The notes under the pieces were generated by a model, which was given only the letters and a program-made list of their open reading frames with translations, ran no database searches and had not been told where the DNA came from. Position numbers and translations under genes: made by a program. A stretch of 64,000 nucleotides of DNA from Chloroflexi bacterium bin20 (GTDB lineage: Bacteria > Chloroflexota > Anaerolineae > Aggregatilineales > Phototrophicaceae): contig MPMG01000010.1 of the NCBI GenBank assembly GCA_002238485.1, positions 1 to 64,000 of the forward strand, given 5' to 3'. Positions within the stretch are counted from its first letter, which is position 1. Every line of letters begins with the position of its first letter. Shown here piece after piece: positions 23,519-32,457 of the stretch.

Positions 23519-24700
23519 ATGCCGACCAAGACCGATAGCCTGCGTTACGACATCCGCCGACTGATGAAAACTGGCGCTTTCCACGATATTGTCGATCGCT
23601 GCCATGTCGAGTTGACCATGGCGCGGCGCGAGAAACGGCAGAGCATCGAGGTCATCGCGCTGCTGGGCTTGGCGGATGCGCAGTGCTCGCTGGGGCATTT
23701 TGACTTCGCACGCGATTACAGCTCGCAAGCTCTTGAGCGCGCCGACCAGATCCGTTCCGCCAGCCTGGCGGTGGATGCGCTGAATCTGCGCGCGCGAGTG
23801 GCTCGCGAAGGCTACTTCCAGACTGGCGAGGCATTTGACGATTATCGGCGCGCTGTGGATATCGCCTTCGAGGCTGGCGACATGCGGCGCTATGCGCAGG
23901 CGCTGTTGGGTATGGGCGAAATCGCCGCCAGCCCCGCCGATTCCAGCAAGCACGCCTGGCGCGTCATTGATATCGCGCGCGAACTGAATGATGAGCAGCT
24001 GGAGGCGCGGGGGATTCTGCTGCTGTCCAACGCGTTGATCCGCAAAGGCGATCACAACAAAGCCAGCGATGGCTTGCTGGTAGCGCTGCGCAAAGCGCAA
24101 TCTGTCAGCGATCGCCTGCTGGAGAGCGTCATCATCGGGCAGCAGGGTGTCATCTTGGCGCAGGACGTCGATACATTCGAGCGCGGCATTGAACAACAAT
24201 TGGTCGCGCTGGATGTCAGCCGCGGCATGGAAGCGATTTTTCATGAATTCATGCGCTTGTATACGCTGGCGATGACCATGCTGGCAGCGAGAGATTTGAG
24301 CGAGGCGCGCGCCTACCTCGACCAAATGCTGGCGCTGGCGCAAGATGTCCAGCACGGTCCCTACGAAATGTACACATTGGGCATGCTGGGGCAATGGCAA
24401 GAACTGCGTGGCAAGGCGGATATCGCCATCAGCTTTTTCGGGCGGGCGGTCGAATCGGCGCGGGCGGTTGGCAACCCGGCTTATGAAGCGCGCTATTTGT
24501 ATGCGCTGGGCGCGATTTATCAATCGCAGTGGGAATTCGCCGCGGCGCGCAGCCACTTCAAAGAAGCCAAAGCCATCTACCAGGCGCTGGATGATGGACG
24601 CAATGCCACGCGCGTCCGGGCGACCATCGTCTACAGCTACTTGCTCGCTGTCGCCAGCCGCATCATGAATCTGCTGGGCTTGAGACCCAAACGGGATTGA
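23519..24700 (+). CDS. Tetratricopeptide-repeat protein
   Basis: The 393-residue product is almost wholly alpha-helical, with repeated helix pairs of TPR type from about residue 30 to 370: LLGLADAQCSLGHFDFARDY, LLGMGEIAAS, LLLSNALIRKGDHNKA, ALGAIYQSQWEFAAARSHFK. No catalytic domain, signal peptide or span is seen. It probably acts as a scaffold for protein contacts. The start MPTKTDSLRYDIRRL at 23519 avoids a longer N-terminus that overlaps the upstream gene. Confidence 0.8.
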   Translation: MPTKTDSLRYDIRRLMKTGAFHDIVDRCHVELTMARREKRQSIEVIALLGLADAQCSLGHFDFARDYSSQALERADQIRSASLAVDALNLRARVAREGYFQTGEAFDDYRRAVDIAFEAGDMRRYAQALLGMGEIAASPADSSKHAWRVIDIARELNDEQLEARGILLLSNALIRKGDHNKASDGLLVALRKAQSVSDRLLESVIIGQQGVILAQDVDTFERGIEQQLVALDVSRGMEAIFHEFMRLYTLAMTMLAARDLSEARAYLDQMLALAQDVQHGPYEMYTLGMLGQWQELRGKADIAISFFGRAVESARAVGNPAYEARYLYALGAIYQSQWEFAAARSHFKEAKAIYQALDDGRNATRVRATIVYSYLLAVASRIMNLLGLRPKRD

Positions 24701-24701
24701 T

Positions 24702-25211
24702 TCAAGCCCGAAGCGCTAATTCGCCAGCGCGCCACTGCGCAACCAGCGTGATAGTTGGATAGAAGACCAGTGGCGGCAGTTGGCCCGCAGCAAAAAAACC
24801 AACAGCAGCCGCATCATCGCCGGCTTTTGCTCCGCCACCGGTGATTTCCGCGCCATAAGCGATGGCGATATCCGCCAAGCCATCATCGCGTTTGGGGAAG
24901 ACCGCCAACAGCTTGCGAATAGTCACATGCAGCCCGGTCTCTTCCAGCGTTTCGCGGATGGCGGCGTCTTCTGGCGCTTCGTCATGGTCGACAAAGCCGG
25001 CCGGCAGCGCCCACTTGCCAGCGCCTGGCTCGATGGCGCGTTGGATCAGCAGGACTTTATCGGCGCGCAACACGAAAATGACCACTGCCACCTTGGGATC
25101 GAAGTAGGTTGGCTGCTGGCAGGCCTGGCAAAAGGGTCGGTCGCGCCCGCTGTGCCGCTGTTGGATGAGCCTGCCGCCACATACAGCGCAATAATTGGCG
25201 ATGCGGCTCAT
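24702..25211 (-). CDS. Nudix hydrolase with N-terminal zinc ribbon
   Basis: A 169-residue nucleotide or NADH pyrophosphatase-like enzyme. Two CxxC pairs near residues 8-40 (CAVC and CQAC) form a zinc ribbon as in NudC. The Nudix box is complete: GFVDHDEAPEDAAIRETLEE followed by TGL. Start MSRIANYCAVCGG at 25211 is used because the longer frame runs towards the tRNA-Leu gene. The gene converges, 2 bp apart, with the TPR protein gene. Exact substrate unknown. Confidence 0.9.
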   Translation of the reverse strand: MSRIANYCAVCGGRLIQQRHSGRDRPFCQACQQPTYFDPKVAVVIFVLRADKVLLIQRAIEPGAGKWALPAGFVDHDEAPEDAAIRETLEETGLHVTIRKLLAVFPKRDDGLADIAIAYGAEITGGGAKAGDDAAAVGFFAAGQLPPLVFYPTITLVAQWRAGELALRA

Positions 25212-25271
25212 GCCCGCGCCTGCCCGTCTATTGACAAGCCGCCACTGCTGGCGTAGACTGCCCAGCCTAGA

Positions 25272-25356
25272 GCCGGAGTGGCGGAATTGGCAGACGCGCA
25301 CGACTCAAACTCGTGTACCTTCGGGTGTGTGGGTTCGACTCCCACCTCCGGCACCA
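25272..25356 (+). tRNA. tRNA-Leu (anticodon CAA)
   Basis: An 85-nt class II tRNA with acceptor GCCGGAG/CTCCGGC, discriminator A and genome-encoded CCA. The anticodon stem CACGA/TCGTG encloses loop CTCAAAC (anticodon CAA, reading TTG). A long variable arm precedes the T arm GTGGG/CCCAC with loop TTCGACT. Confidence 0.95.
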
Positions 25357-25905
25357 TCACTTTTGCAGACTCCATTTGGTCTCGCTCTCGCCAGCCTGCC
25401 TATTTTCGTAGCGCGCCAACATAAACAGCCAGTCTGACAAACGATTGACATAGACTAGCGCATCAGGACCGATCTCATCACTTTGGTCCAGCGCGGTCAT
25501 GATGCGCTCGGCGCGACGGCATACAGCGCGCGCAACTTGCAGCTGGGCCCCGGCTGGCGATCCGCCCGGCAGCACAAAATTGCGCAGCGGCGGCAGCAGA
25601 TCCGTCATTTGGTCGATGCCCGCTTCCAGCCAGTTGATCTCGTCTTTGCCGATGCGCGTGACCCAGTCGGTCTTGGCAGAAGGCGGCGTCGCCAAATCTG
25701 AGCCGAGGTGAAATAGTTGATTCTGCGCAATCTCCAGCCAGGCATCGGTCTTCTGGCTCGGGCCTGTCGCGCGGACGACCCCCAGCAGCGAATTCAACTC
25801 GTCTACCGTGCCATAAGCCTCCACACGCAGATGATGCTTGGGCACGCGCCCACCCGCGAAGAGCGCCGTCGTGCCGCCGTCGCCGGTCTTCGTGTAAATC
25901 TTCAT
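25357..25905 (-). CDS. Corrinoid (cob(I)alamin) adenosyltransferase, PduO type
   Basis: A 182-residue enzyme that transfers the adenosyl group of ATP to cob(I)alamin, giving coenzyme B12. The N-terminal ATP-binding motif IYTKTGDGGTTALFAGGRV is diagnostic, as are VEAYGTVDELNSLLG and the C-terminal RRAERIM and NRLSDWLF segments. Normal family length. Its ATG overlaps the stop of the upstream membrane glycosyltransferase (ATGA). The gene ends one base from the 3' end of tRNA-Leu. Confidence 0.95.
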   Translation of the reverse strand: MKIYTKTGDGGTTALFAGGRVPKHHLRVEAYGTVDELNSLLGVVRATGPSQKTDAWLEIAQNQLFHLGSDLATPPSAKTDWVTRIGKDEINWLEAGIDQMTDLLPPLRNFVLPGGSPAGAQLQVARAVCRRAERIMTALDQSDEIGPDALVYVNRLSDWLFMLARYENRQAGESETKWSLQK

Positions 25906-27278
25906 GCGCGACCTTCTCCTCGGCTGCGGCGGTCAAGCAGTTGGGCAATCACTGCCGACGCAAATACCAGCAGCGCGAACTCGATTGGGAACAGGTAGCG
26001 CGGTTCTGCCAGCAAGACCAGATGCGCGGCGATCGTATACAGCGCGAAACCCGCCAGCGGCAGCGCTATCGGCCAGCTGTCCCGCCACCGCCACATGCCA
26101 AGCGCTCCAAACACCAGGGCGATATCGTGAAATGCCCATACCAGCAGCTTGCTGACGAAGCCTTCAACGCGCAGGATATCCAGCAATCCGCCCAGCGTTC
26201 GGTCTTCCTGCAGCCACTGCCGCGCCGCGCCCCAGACACTCGTCCCGCCCAGTTCGGTCGTGCCATGAGGCTGAAAAATGGCATAAGCAAGCTCCGCCGC
26301 GCGCCGACCGACGAATCCCGCGGGATCGCCGCCGACAATTTCGCCAATCTTTTGAAGATATAGCCCAGCAGGATGCTGATATTTGCAGTCGACTTCGCAG
26401 TCCTTGTTTTCGGGCAGGTCGACTCCCGCTAGCAACAGCGCGTCATTCTGCTGGGGCGAGCCATCGTTGGCTTCTGCGCCGCGCCACAATGCGCCCAGCA
26501 GTTGGTCGCTGACGATCACCAGGCGATCCCACAGCACCAGGTTGTGCACTGTCCAGGTCGAAACCAGCGCGCCATAGGCGAGCAGAAAGAGCAGGCAGGC
26601 GCGCCGCCAGTCGCCGAGCAGACGCCGCCGGCCCAGCAGAATCATGTGCAATGCCAGCGCCAGGGGAAACAGCGCCGATACCGCCCGCGTCAATGTGGCC
26701 AAGCCCAGCGCCAGCGCAGCCAGCACCAGCGCCCATCGCGTCGTGGGGCGATGACTCTGCCCCTGCATATGTGCCGCCACGAAGGTTTCCATGTAGAGCC
26801 ACAGTCCCAGCGCAACGAAGAAGATATACAAAGTTTCCGTGGCGATATTGGCAGGTTCCATGACCATGGCCGGATGCAATGCCAGCAATCCTGCCGCCAG
26901 CAGCATCACTCGCTTGTCATTCGTCATGACCAGCGCGAGTCGAGCGGTGAGCCAGATGGTCGCTGCGCCAGCCAGGCATTGCAACAGCCGCATCACAATG
27001 ATTGTTTCATGCTCGGGGAATGTCAGCTGTACCAGGCCTGCAAACATCACATACAGCGGCGGCGTGGGCAGGGTGCCGTTGTAAAACGAGATGCCATTGA
27101 CCCAGCCGTGCGTTTGTCCGCTGAAAAAGCCATAGCCATTCGCCAAAAACCAGCCGCTGTCGCCACCGCCACCGGTGAATTCGCTGACGGTCGGCAGGCT
27201 GAAGGCATAGGCGCAGCGCAGCAATAACCCCAGCAGCAGGATCAAGTCCAGCAGCCGATCGGCGCGCGCAGCTCGCAT
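25902..27278 (-). CDS. ArnT/PMT-type membrane glycosyltransferase (GT39-like)
   Basis: A 458-residue polytopic membrane protein with about ten hydrophobic spans. The first extracytoplasmic loop has GGGGDSGWFLANG, in which acidic residues after span 1 match the catalytic loop of GT-C enzymes using polyprenyl-phosphate sugars. LLAAGLLALHPAMVMEPANIATETLYIFF is the usual GT39 segment. Start MRAARADRLL at 27278 is preferred to 27338. It is divergent from a second enzyme of the same type at 27361. Likely acceptor: cell-surface glycan or protein. Confidence 0.78.
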   Translation of the reverse strand: MRAARADRLLDLILLLGLLLRCAYAFSLPTVSEFTGGGGDSGWFLANGYGFFSGQTHGWVNGISFYNGTLPTPPLYVMFAGLVQLTFPEHETIIVMRLLQCLAGAATIWLTARLALVMTNDKRVMLLAAGLLALHPAMVMEPANIATETLYIFFVALGLWLYMETFVAAHMQGQSHRPTTRWALVLAALALGLATLTRAVSALFPLALALHMILLGRRRLLGDWRRACLLFLLAYGALVSTWTVHNLVLWDRLVIVSDQLLGALWRGAEANDGSPQQNDALLLAGVDLPENKDCEVDCKYQHPAGLYLQKIGEIVGGDPAGFVGRRAAELAYAIFQPHGTTELGGTSVWGAARQWLQEDRTLGGLLDILRVEGFVSKLLVWAFHDIALVFGALGMWRWRDSWPIALPLAGFALYTIAAHLVLLAEPRYLFPIEFALLVFASAVIAQLLDRRSRGEGRA

Positions 27279-27360
27279 GGGAACACCTATCTGGCTATAG
27301 GGGCAGCAACGCGCGAATGGTAGTATTGCACGGGGCAAATGGCAAGGTGGACTGACGATT

Positions 27361-28926
27361 TTGAGCCGCGCCGCGCGACGAAGACTGATCTACTTGTCGG
27401 CGATTGTCCTGGCTGGCTTCTTGCTGAGGCTGGCGCTGCTGAACCTAGTGCACAACCCCGGCTTGCACGATCCACTGCATTATTACAACCTGGGGCGCCG
27501 GCTTGCCCAGGGGCAGGGCTTCACAATTGATTATGTCTGGCATTACAGCCGCTTGCCGGTCGACCTGGTGCACGCGACCGACCACTGGATGCCGCTGCCG
27601 GGCGTGGCGGTGGCGCTGGGCATGTCTCTGGGCGGCGTTAGCATTCAGGCGGCGCTGACGCTATTCCTCGTTTCCGGCGCGCTGCTGCCGCTGCTGTCAT
27701 TTTGGGCTTGTCGATTGCTAGACCTGCCCGAAGCCTGCGCTTGGATCGCGGCTGCTTTCACCGCCCTCAATCCGGAATTGGTCCTGAATTCGCTGCGCAC
27801 CGATACCACGATTCTGAATGCGGCATTGGTCTGCTGCGGCCTGTTGGTCTTTTGCCGCGCGCTCGATTTGCAGAAGCGACTGCTCTTTGCGGGCAGCGGC
27901 ATTCTCTTTGGCTTGGCATACCTGACGCGCAACGACTCCATCCTGTTCTTGCCGATGCTGCTGGTTTTTGCCTTGGCAGCCAGCCGACTGCGCCCGAACC
28001 GAGCTGTCCACACTGGCACGCTGCTGGCGCTAGTTGCTGCCTTGTTGACTGTCGCGCCCTGGCTGCTGCGCAATTTGCAAGAAATCGGCATGCTTGGCAG
28101 CCCGGCCTCAAGCAGAATGCCCTTTATGATTGATCCAATCGATCTCTATGCCTACAAGATTGATATCACGCTGGAATCCATGCTGGCGCGGCAAACCGTT
28201 GGCGAATTGCTGGGCAAGCGACTCTTTGAGTTGGCGGCGACCGTCAAGCAGATGGCGCTGGCGCTGGACTTGCCCGCGCTGATTTTGACGCCGCTGGGCA
28301 TCATCTGGCTCGTCAAGCAGCGAGATCGGCGGCTGCTAATGGCATCACCGGCGCTGATCTGGACGCTGGGCATCGTGCTGGTGTATCCGCTGCTCATGCC
28401 GGTGCATAACCAGGGCGGCAGCTTTAAAAAAGCCTTCATCACCATCTTGCCGCTGCTGATTCCCTTGGCCGCGCTGGCATTGGTCAAACTGTCGCCGCGC
28501 CGCGAGTGGCTGTGGCTGTTGACGGCGCTGTCGATAATGTGGCTGGGTGGGCGCAGCGTCCAGCTTGTGCAACAGCAGACCGCTTTCGCTGACAAATACC
28601 ACGCCAGCATCGCTGTGCTGGTCGATGCGCTGAAGGAGCTGCCCGACCAAACCGGTGATGGCGAGCTACGGCTGATGGCGCAAGAACCCTATGTCTTCAG
28701 CAACGTGGGCATCCCCTCTATCGTGACGCCGCTGGCCTCGCGCGAAGACGTGCTCGAGCTGGCGACCATCTATGCTATCGATTACCTGATGCTGCCGGCA
28801 GCGAGGCCGGCGCTCGATCCGCTCTATCTGGGCGCAGAAACAGATCCCCGCTTTCCGATTGCCCTGCATTTGACCGACGCTGGCGAAAAGCCCTGGCAGC
28901 TGCTTCGCTTTGTTCACGAGCCATAA
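27361..28926 (+). CDS. ArnT/PMT-type membrane glycosyltransferase (GT39-like), second copy
   Basis: A 521-residue polytopic membrane protein initiated at a TTG codon. SAIVLAGFLLRLALLNL is the first span, followed by a loop with HDPLHYYNLGRRLAQGQGF and later IAAAFTALNPELVLNSLRTDT, both typical of GT-C enzymes. About eleven spans and a C-terminal soluble domain of roughly 80 residues are apparent. It is only distantly similar to its divergent neighbour, so the two probably act on different acceptors. Confidence 0.78.
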   Translation: MSRAARRRLIYLSAIVLAGFLLRLALLNLVHNPGLHDPLHYYNLGRRLAQGQGFTIDYVWHYSRLPVDLVHATDHWMPLPGVAVALGMSLGGVSIQAALTLFLVSGALLPLLSFWACRLLDLPEACAWIAAAFTALNPELVLNSLRTDTTILNAALVCCGLLVFCRALDLQKRLLFAGSGILFGLAYLTRNDSILFLPMLLVFALAASRLRPNRAVHTGTLLALVAALLTVAPWLLRNLQEIGMLGSPASSRMPFMIDPIDLYAYKIDITLESMLARQTVGELLGKRLFELAATVKQMALALDLPALILTPLGIIWLVKQRDRRLLMASPALIWTLGIVLVYPLLMPVHNQGGSFKKAFITILPLLIPLAALALVKLSPRREWLWLLTALSIMWLGGRSVQLVQQQTAFADKYHASIAVLVDALKELPDQTGDGELRLMAQEPYVFSNVGIPSIVTPLASREDVLELATIYAIDYLMLPAARPALDPLYLGAETDPRFPIALHLTDAGEKPWQLLRFVHEP

Positions 28927-28964
28927 TAGTCGCCTGCCCCAGTCGCGCTAATCCACAAGCCGAC

Positions 28965-28970
28965 TATAAT
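28965..28970 (+). promoter_or_regulatory. Consensus -10 very close to the PyrK-like start
   Basis: TATAAT at 28965-28970 ends only nine bases before the ATG at 28980, so a transcript from it would be nearly leaderless. There is no clear -35 at 17 bases. An AAGG sits between the box and the start, so an upstream promoter with normal initiation is also possible. Confidence 0.35.
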
Positions 28971-28979
28971 GAAGGCGGC

Positions 28980-29738
28980 ATGAGAGAAACGCAGGCTATT
29001 GTCGAACGAATCAAACGCGTCAATCGCGGCTATCAACGCCTGGAGTTGGCGGTGGACCGCTCACTTACGTCGCTGCTGCCTGGGCAGGCCCTGCTGACAC
29101 GGCGCATTTCTAAAGATTACGAAGCTGAAATCTGGCATCCATACCTGCGCGATCTGTGGTTCCCGGTCGAGATTCTGGCCAGCAATATGCTGGTTGTCGA
29201 GCGGCCCGCGCGCGAGCAATTCCTGCCTGGGCAGTTGCTGAGCATTTTGGGACCAATCGGCAAGCCGCTGCGCTTTCGTCAGAAATTGCGCAACCTGCTG
29301 CTGCTGGCCTATGAGACCGCTCCAACGCCACTGCTGATGATGCTGCCGCGATTGCTGGCGCAGGGGACGAGCCTTACCATGGTCACCTTGGGGGCGGCGC
29401 GTGATTACGACTGCGCGCACTTGCCCGAAGAGGTCGAAATCATCCAGGCGAGCGACGACCACAGCTGGCACGACATGGTCATGACGCTGGGCTGGGCAGA
29501 TCAAGTCTTTGTCTTGGTCGGCAAGGGGCCCGAGCTGACCCAATTTGCTACGGTTATGCGGCTGATTCGCGGTCGGCGCAGCGATGTGCCAGCCAATACG
29601 ATTTTCGGCGTATTTCAACGGCAGCTGCCTTGTGGCGTTGGCGCGTGCCAGGCTTGTATGCTGCCCATGCGCGGCAATGCCAAATTGCAGTGCCTGGACG
29701 GACCTGCCTTTGATTTGACTCAGCTTCGGCTGGCATAG
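28980..29738 (+). CDS. PyrK-like iron-sulfur flavoprotein (dihydroorotate dehydrogenase electron-transfer subunit family)
   Basis: A 252-residue protein related to PyrK, which passes electrons from the dehydrogenase to NAD. The C-terminus has QLPCGVGACQACMLP and a later QCLDGP, giving the four cysteines of a [2Fe-2S] cluster. The FAD-binding R-x-Y-S motif is not clear, and NAD-binding is only suggested by LTMVTLGAARDYD. It sits 15 bp before the DHODH-like gene, the usual order of the pair. Because its partner lacks standard catalytic residues, the real electron donor may not be dihydroorotate. Confidence 0.75.
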   Translation: MRETQAIVERIKRVNRGYQRLELAVDRSLTSLLPGQALLTRRISKDYEAEIWHPYLRDLWFPVEILASNMLVVERPAREQFLPGQLLSILGPIGKPLRFRQKLRNLLLLAYETAPTPLLMMLPRLLAQGTSLTMVTLGAARDYDCAHLPEEVEIIQASDDHSWHDMVMTLGWADQVFVLVGKGPELTQFATVMRLIRGRRSDVPANTIFGVFQRQLPCGVGACQACMLPMRGNAKLQCLDGPAFDLTQLRLA

Positions 29739-29753
29739 CGGCAGGCTAGACGG

Positions 29754-30659
29754 ATGTCGATAGAAATCACGCGGCCCGGCAAGACCAGCTTGATCGTGCA
29801 GACTCCAGTCATGCCTGCGGCTGGCACGCTGGGCTTTGCGGACGAATACCGCGGTTTGATCGACTATGCCAACCTGGGCGCGCTGGTGACCAATCCGACC
29901 ACGATCGAGCCTTGGCAGCCAGCCGCAGGCACGCGCGTTGTGCCCCTGGACGCTGGCATGCTGGTGCATACCGGTTTGCCCAATCCCGGCTTGAGCGCGC
30001 TCATCCGCCAATTTCGCCGTGTCTGGGCGAAGCTGCCGATCCCCGTCGTTCTGCATTTGCTGGGCACGACGCCCGACCAGGCAAAGCGCGCTGCCGAACT
30101 GCTGGACGCGGTTGATGAGGTGGAAGCGGTAGAGCTGGGCTTGGGCGATGATATCGGCGTGGACGAGGCTTGTGACCTCGTGCGCGCGGCCGCCTCAGTG
30201 GAGAAGCCGCTGCTCGTGCGGCTGCCATTTTATGCCTGCTATGATCTTGCGCTGCCTGTTGCTGAAGCGGGCGCCGATGCCCTGGTAATGACAGCTGCGC
30301 CACGTGGCACAGCCAGAGATGCGCAGGGCGGACGGCTAGTTAGTGGCCGCATCTATGGACCGCTGATCAAGCCGCTGGTCTTGCGCATGGTGGGGCGGCT
30401 GCGGCGTGAACTGCCAGCGGACATCCCTATCATCGGCTGTGGTGGCATCCATTCGCCAGCCGACGCCCGTGATTACATCGAAGCCGGCGCGGCAGCTGTG
30501 CAAGTCGGCACGGCCACCTGGGCGCAGCCAAAGATGCTGGAGCGGATTGCGCGCGATCTGGGCGGCTGGATCGCCACACGCCATGCCGATGCCATGCTGG
30601 ACGAGTGGCATCCCGATATGGGGCGGTCCGAAGCGCCGCAACCACCCGGAACAGGCTGA
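29754..30659 (+). CDS. Dihydroorotate dehydrogenase-like flavoprotein lacking the usual catalytic motif
   Basis: The 301-residue TIM-barrel product follows class 1B PyrD: N-terminal TPVMPAAGTLGF, NPTTIEPWQPAAGTRVV, GMLVHTGLPNPG, then YGPLIKPLVLR and the FMN-phosphate site IPIIGCGGIHSPADARDYI and AAAVQVGT. However, where class 1 enzymes have L-E-x-N-x-S-C-P-N with the catalytic Cys, this one reads VELGLGDDIG, and K-L-x-P-N is replaced by RLPFYA. It should bind FMN but probably oxidises something other than dihydroorotate, or is a diverged pyrimidine enzyme. Paired with the PyrK-like gene. Confidence 0.7.
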   Translation: MSIEITRPGKTSLIVQTPVMPAAGTLGFADEYRGLIDYANLGALVTNPTTIEPWQPAAGTRVVPLDAGMLVHTGLPNPGLSALIRQFRRVWAKLPIPVVLHLLGTTPDQAKRAAELLDAVDEVEAVELGLGDDIGVDEACDLVRAAASVEKPLLVRLPFYACYDLALPVAEAGADALVMTAAPRGTARDAQGGRLVSGRIYGPLIKPLVLRMVGRLRRELPADIPIIGCGGIHSPADARDYIEAGAAAVQVGTATWAQPKMLERIARDLGGWIATRHADAMLDEWHPDMGRSEAPQPPGTG

Positions 30660-30662
30660 CCC

Positions 30663-30941
30663 ATGCCACAATATGACTTTCGCTGCAAATCCTGTGGAAA
30701 GCGCTTTAGCCTGCATTTCAAGTCCGTGGCCAACTATGCCGCCGCCACACCAAAGTGCTCAGAGTGCGATTCAGTTGAACTGGCTCGTGTCATCAGCGGC
30801 GTCGCCATCCCGCAGGCACAACGCGACTACCGTAAAATGTCATCTGGCGAGATGCTGTCGGTGCTGGAAGCGGGCGAGAAAAAGCAGGTCGATGATATGT
30901 TCCGCCAGGTCAACAGCACGGACGGCTCTGGCAGCGCCTAA
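30663..30941 (+). CDS. FmdB-family zinc-ribbon protein
   Basis: A 92-residue protein beginning MPQYDFRCKSCGKRFSL, with a second CxxC pair in KCSECDS: the zinc ribbon of the FmdB putative regulatory family, whose function is unknown. A charged helical tail follows. It starts 3 bp after the DHODH-like gene and so belongs to the same operon. Its TAA overlaps the stop of the opposite gene by four bases (CTAA). Confidence 0.88.
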   Translation: MPQYDFRCKSCGKRFSLHFKSVANYAAATPKCSECDSVELARVISGVAIPQAQRDYRKMSSGEMLSVLEAGEKKQVDDMFRQVNSTDGSGSA

Positions 30942-31219
30942 AGATACCAGTCGCGCAGGGCATCGCGCACTTCGTCGATGATGAACTCCCAAGGCTGGTC
31001 GGGCCTGCGCCGAATGATCAGACAATCTTCATGTATGGTCAGTTGGTCGATGCCATCGACCGCCGCGAAGAGCATTTGCGCCAGTGGAGAGCCCAGATCG
31101 CCCTCATCGGGACAGGCGTATTGTTCGACGCCATGTGTCGCCAGCAGTTGATTGACAACCAGCTCGGCGATATCCGGATGCTCGCCCGGCTCAACTTCGA
31201 TTGTTACATACTCGGACAT
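30938..31219 (-). CDS. Nfu N-terminal-like small protein
   Basis: A 93-residue protein with SPLAQMLFAAVDGIDQLTIHED and a late PWEFIIDEVRDAL. Spacing of S-P-L-A-x-x-L-F, a G-I/V turn and the final helix recalls the Nfu/NifU N-terminal domain linked to iron-sulfur assembly. No cysteine pair for cluster binding is present. It lies 12 bp after the agmatine deiminase gene on the same strand. The family call is tentative. Confidence 0.55.
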   Translation of the reverse strand: MSEYVTIEVEPGEHPDIAELVVNQLLATHGVEQYACPDEGDLGSPLAQMLFAAVDGIDQLTIHEDCLIIRRRPDQPWEFIIDEVRDALRDWYL

Positions 31220-31231
31220 GTCGCGCCGCCT

Positions 31232-32362
31232 CTAGCTGCCTGCCGGCTGCTGCTGCGTGATGCAGTGGATGTTGCCGCCGCCCAGCAGGATCTCGCGCGC
31301 CTGGATGCGCACAATCTCGTGTTGGGGAAAAAGCGCAGCCAGCTTTTGCGCGGCCGCCGCATCGTGCCGATCGCCGAAGACAGGCATGATAATCGCGCCG
31401 TTGGCGATGTAGAAGTTAATGTACGAGCCAGCCAGTCGCTCGCCAGCCGGACGCAGGAAAGCGCTTTCGACAACATCCAAGCCTGCTGCTTCGTCTGTTG
31501 TCATCGTCATCGGCGCGGGCTGATGAATCTTGTGGACTTCCAGCTGGCGGCCTCGCGCATCACGCGCCGACATGAGCGCCTCGTATGCCGCCGCAGATCG
31601 GTCATATTGCGGGTCGCCCCGATCGTCGGTCCAGGTCATCGCGACTACGCTCGCCCGCGCATAGCAGCAGAGATTGTCGACATGGCCATCGGTCTCGTCT
31701 TCATAGACGCCGCGCGGCAGCCAGATGATATGGCGGATGCCCAGATAGTCCGCCAGCAGCTGCTCGATCTGCGCCCGTGAAAGCTGCGGATTGCGGTTGG
31801 GATGCAGCAGACATTGCTCGGTGGTGATGAGCGTGCCCTCGCCATCAACATGGATCGAACCGCCTTCCAGCACAAAGGGCGCTGCATAACGGTCGATTCC
31901 CTCGATTTCCAGCATTTTGGTCGCCACCAACTGGTCTTGATCCCAAGGAAAGTACATCAGCTTGTCCAGCCCGCCCCAGGCATTGAAGCGCCAGTCGACT
32001 CCGCGCACATCGCCACGATCGTTGATGACGAAGGTCGCGCCACAATCGCGCATCCAGGCATCGTTGTTGCTCAGTTCGACCACGCGGACTTGCGCTGGCA
32101 GCATAGCGCGGGCATTTTCAAATTGGTCGCGGTTGACGCCCATGGTGACGCGCTCGAAGCGGGCGATCTGGCTGGCTACTTCGACAAAGGCTCGCTGCGC
32201 CTGTTTGCCACCATTGCGCCAGGTATCGCGCCGCTGGGGCCACAGCATCCAGCAGCCAGTATGCGGCTCCCATTCGGCGGGCATGCGATAGCCGTCGCCC
32301 CCTGGCGTCGATTCGAGTCGCCGCGGCATAATCTGCTCCAAATTCGTCGTGCTTTTCGCCAT
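31232..32362 (-). CDS. aguA: Agmatine deiminase
   Basis: A 376-residue guanidine-modifying enzyme that converts agmatine to N-carbamoylputrescine and ammonia. Signatures: [34 protein letters not shown] (Asp ligands), [19 protein letters not shown] segment with [27 protein letters not shown] and the catalytic Cys near the C-terminus in [14 protein letters not shown]. Start [10 protein letters not shown] at 32362 is chosen; [11 protein letters not shown] at 32329 is possible. Divergent from purB. Confidence 0.95.
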   Translation of the reverse strand: MAKSTTNLEQIMPRRLESTPGGDGYRMPAEWEPHTGCWMLWPQRRDTWRNGGKQAQRAFVEVASQIARFERVTMGVNRDQFENARAMLPAQVRVVELSNNDAWMRDCGATFVINDRGDVRGVDWRFNAWGGLDKLMYFPWDQDQLVATKMLEIEGIDRYAAPFVLEGGSIHVDGEGTLITTEQCLLHPNRNPQLSRAQIEQLLADYLGIRHIIWLPRGVYEDETDGHVDNLCCYARASVVAMTWTDDRGDPQYDRSAAAYEALMSARDARGRQLEVHKIHQPAPMTMTTDEAAGLDVVESAFLRPAGERLAGSYINFYIANGAIIMPVFGDRHDAAAAQKLAALFPQHEIVRIQAREILLGGGNIHCITQQQPAGS

Positions 32363-32457
32363 TATCGCTGTCGGCGCGCGGTCTGGGCAGGGGAAAACTG
32401 CGCGCAACAGGTGTACAATATGGGCATTTGCGCGGGCACCGAACGAAGGACAGCCGC

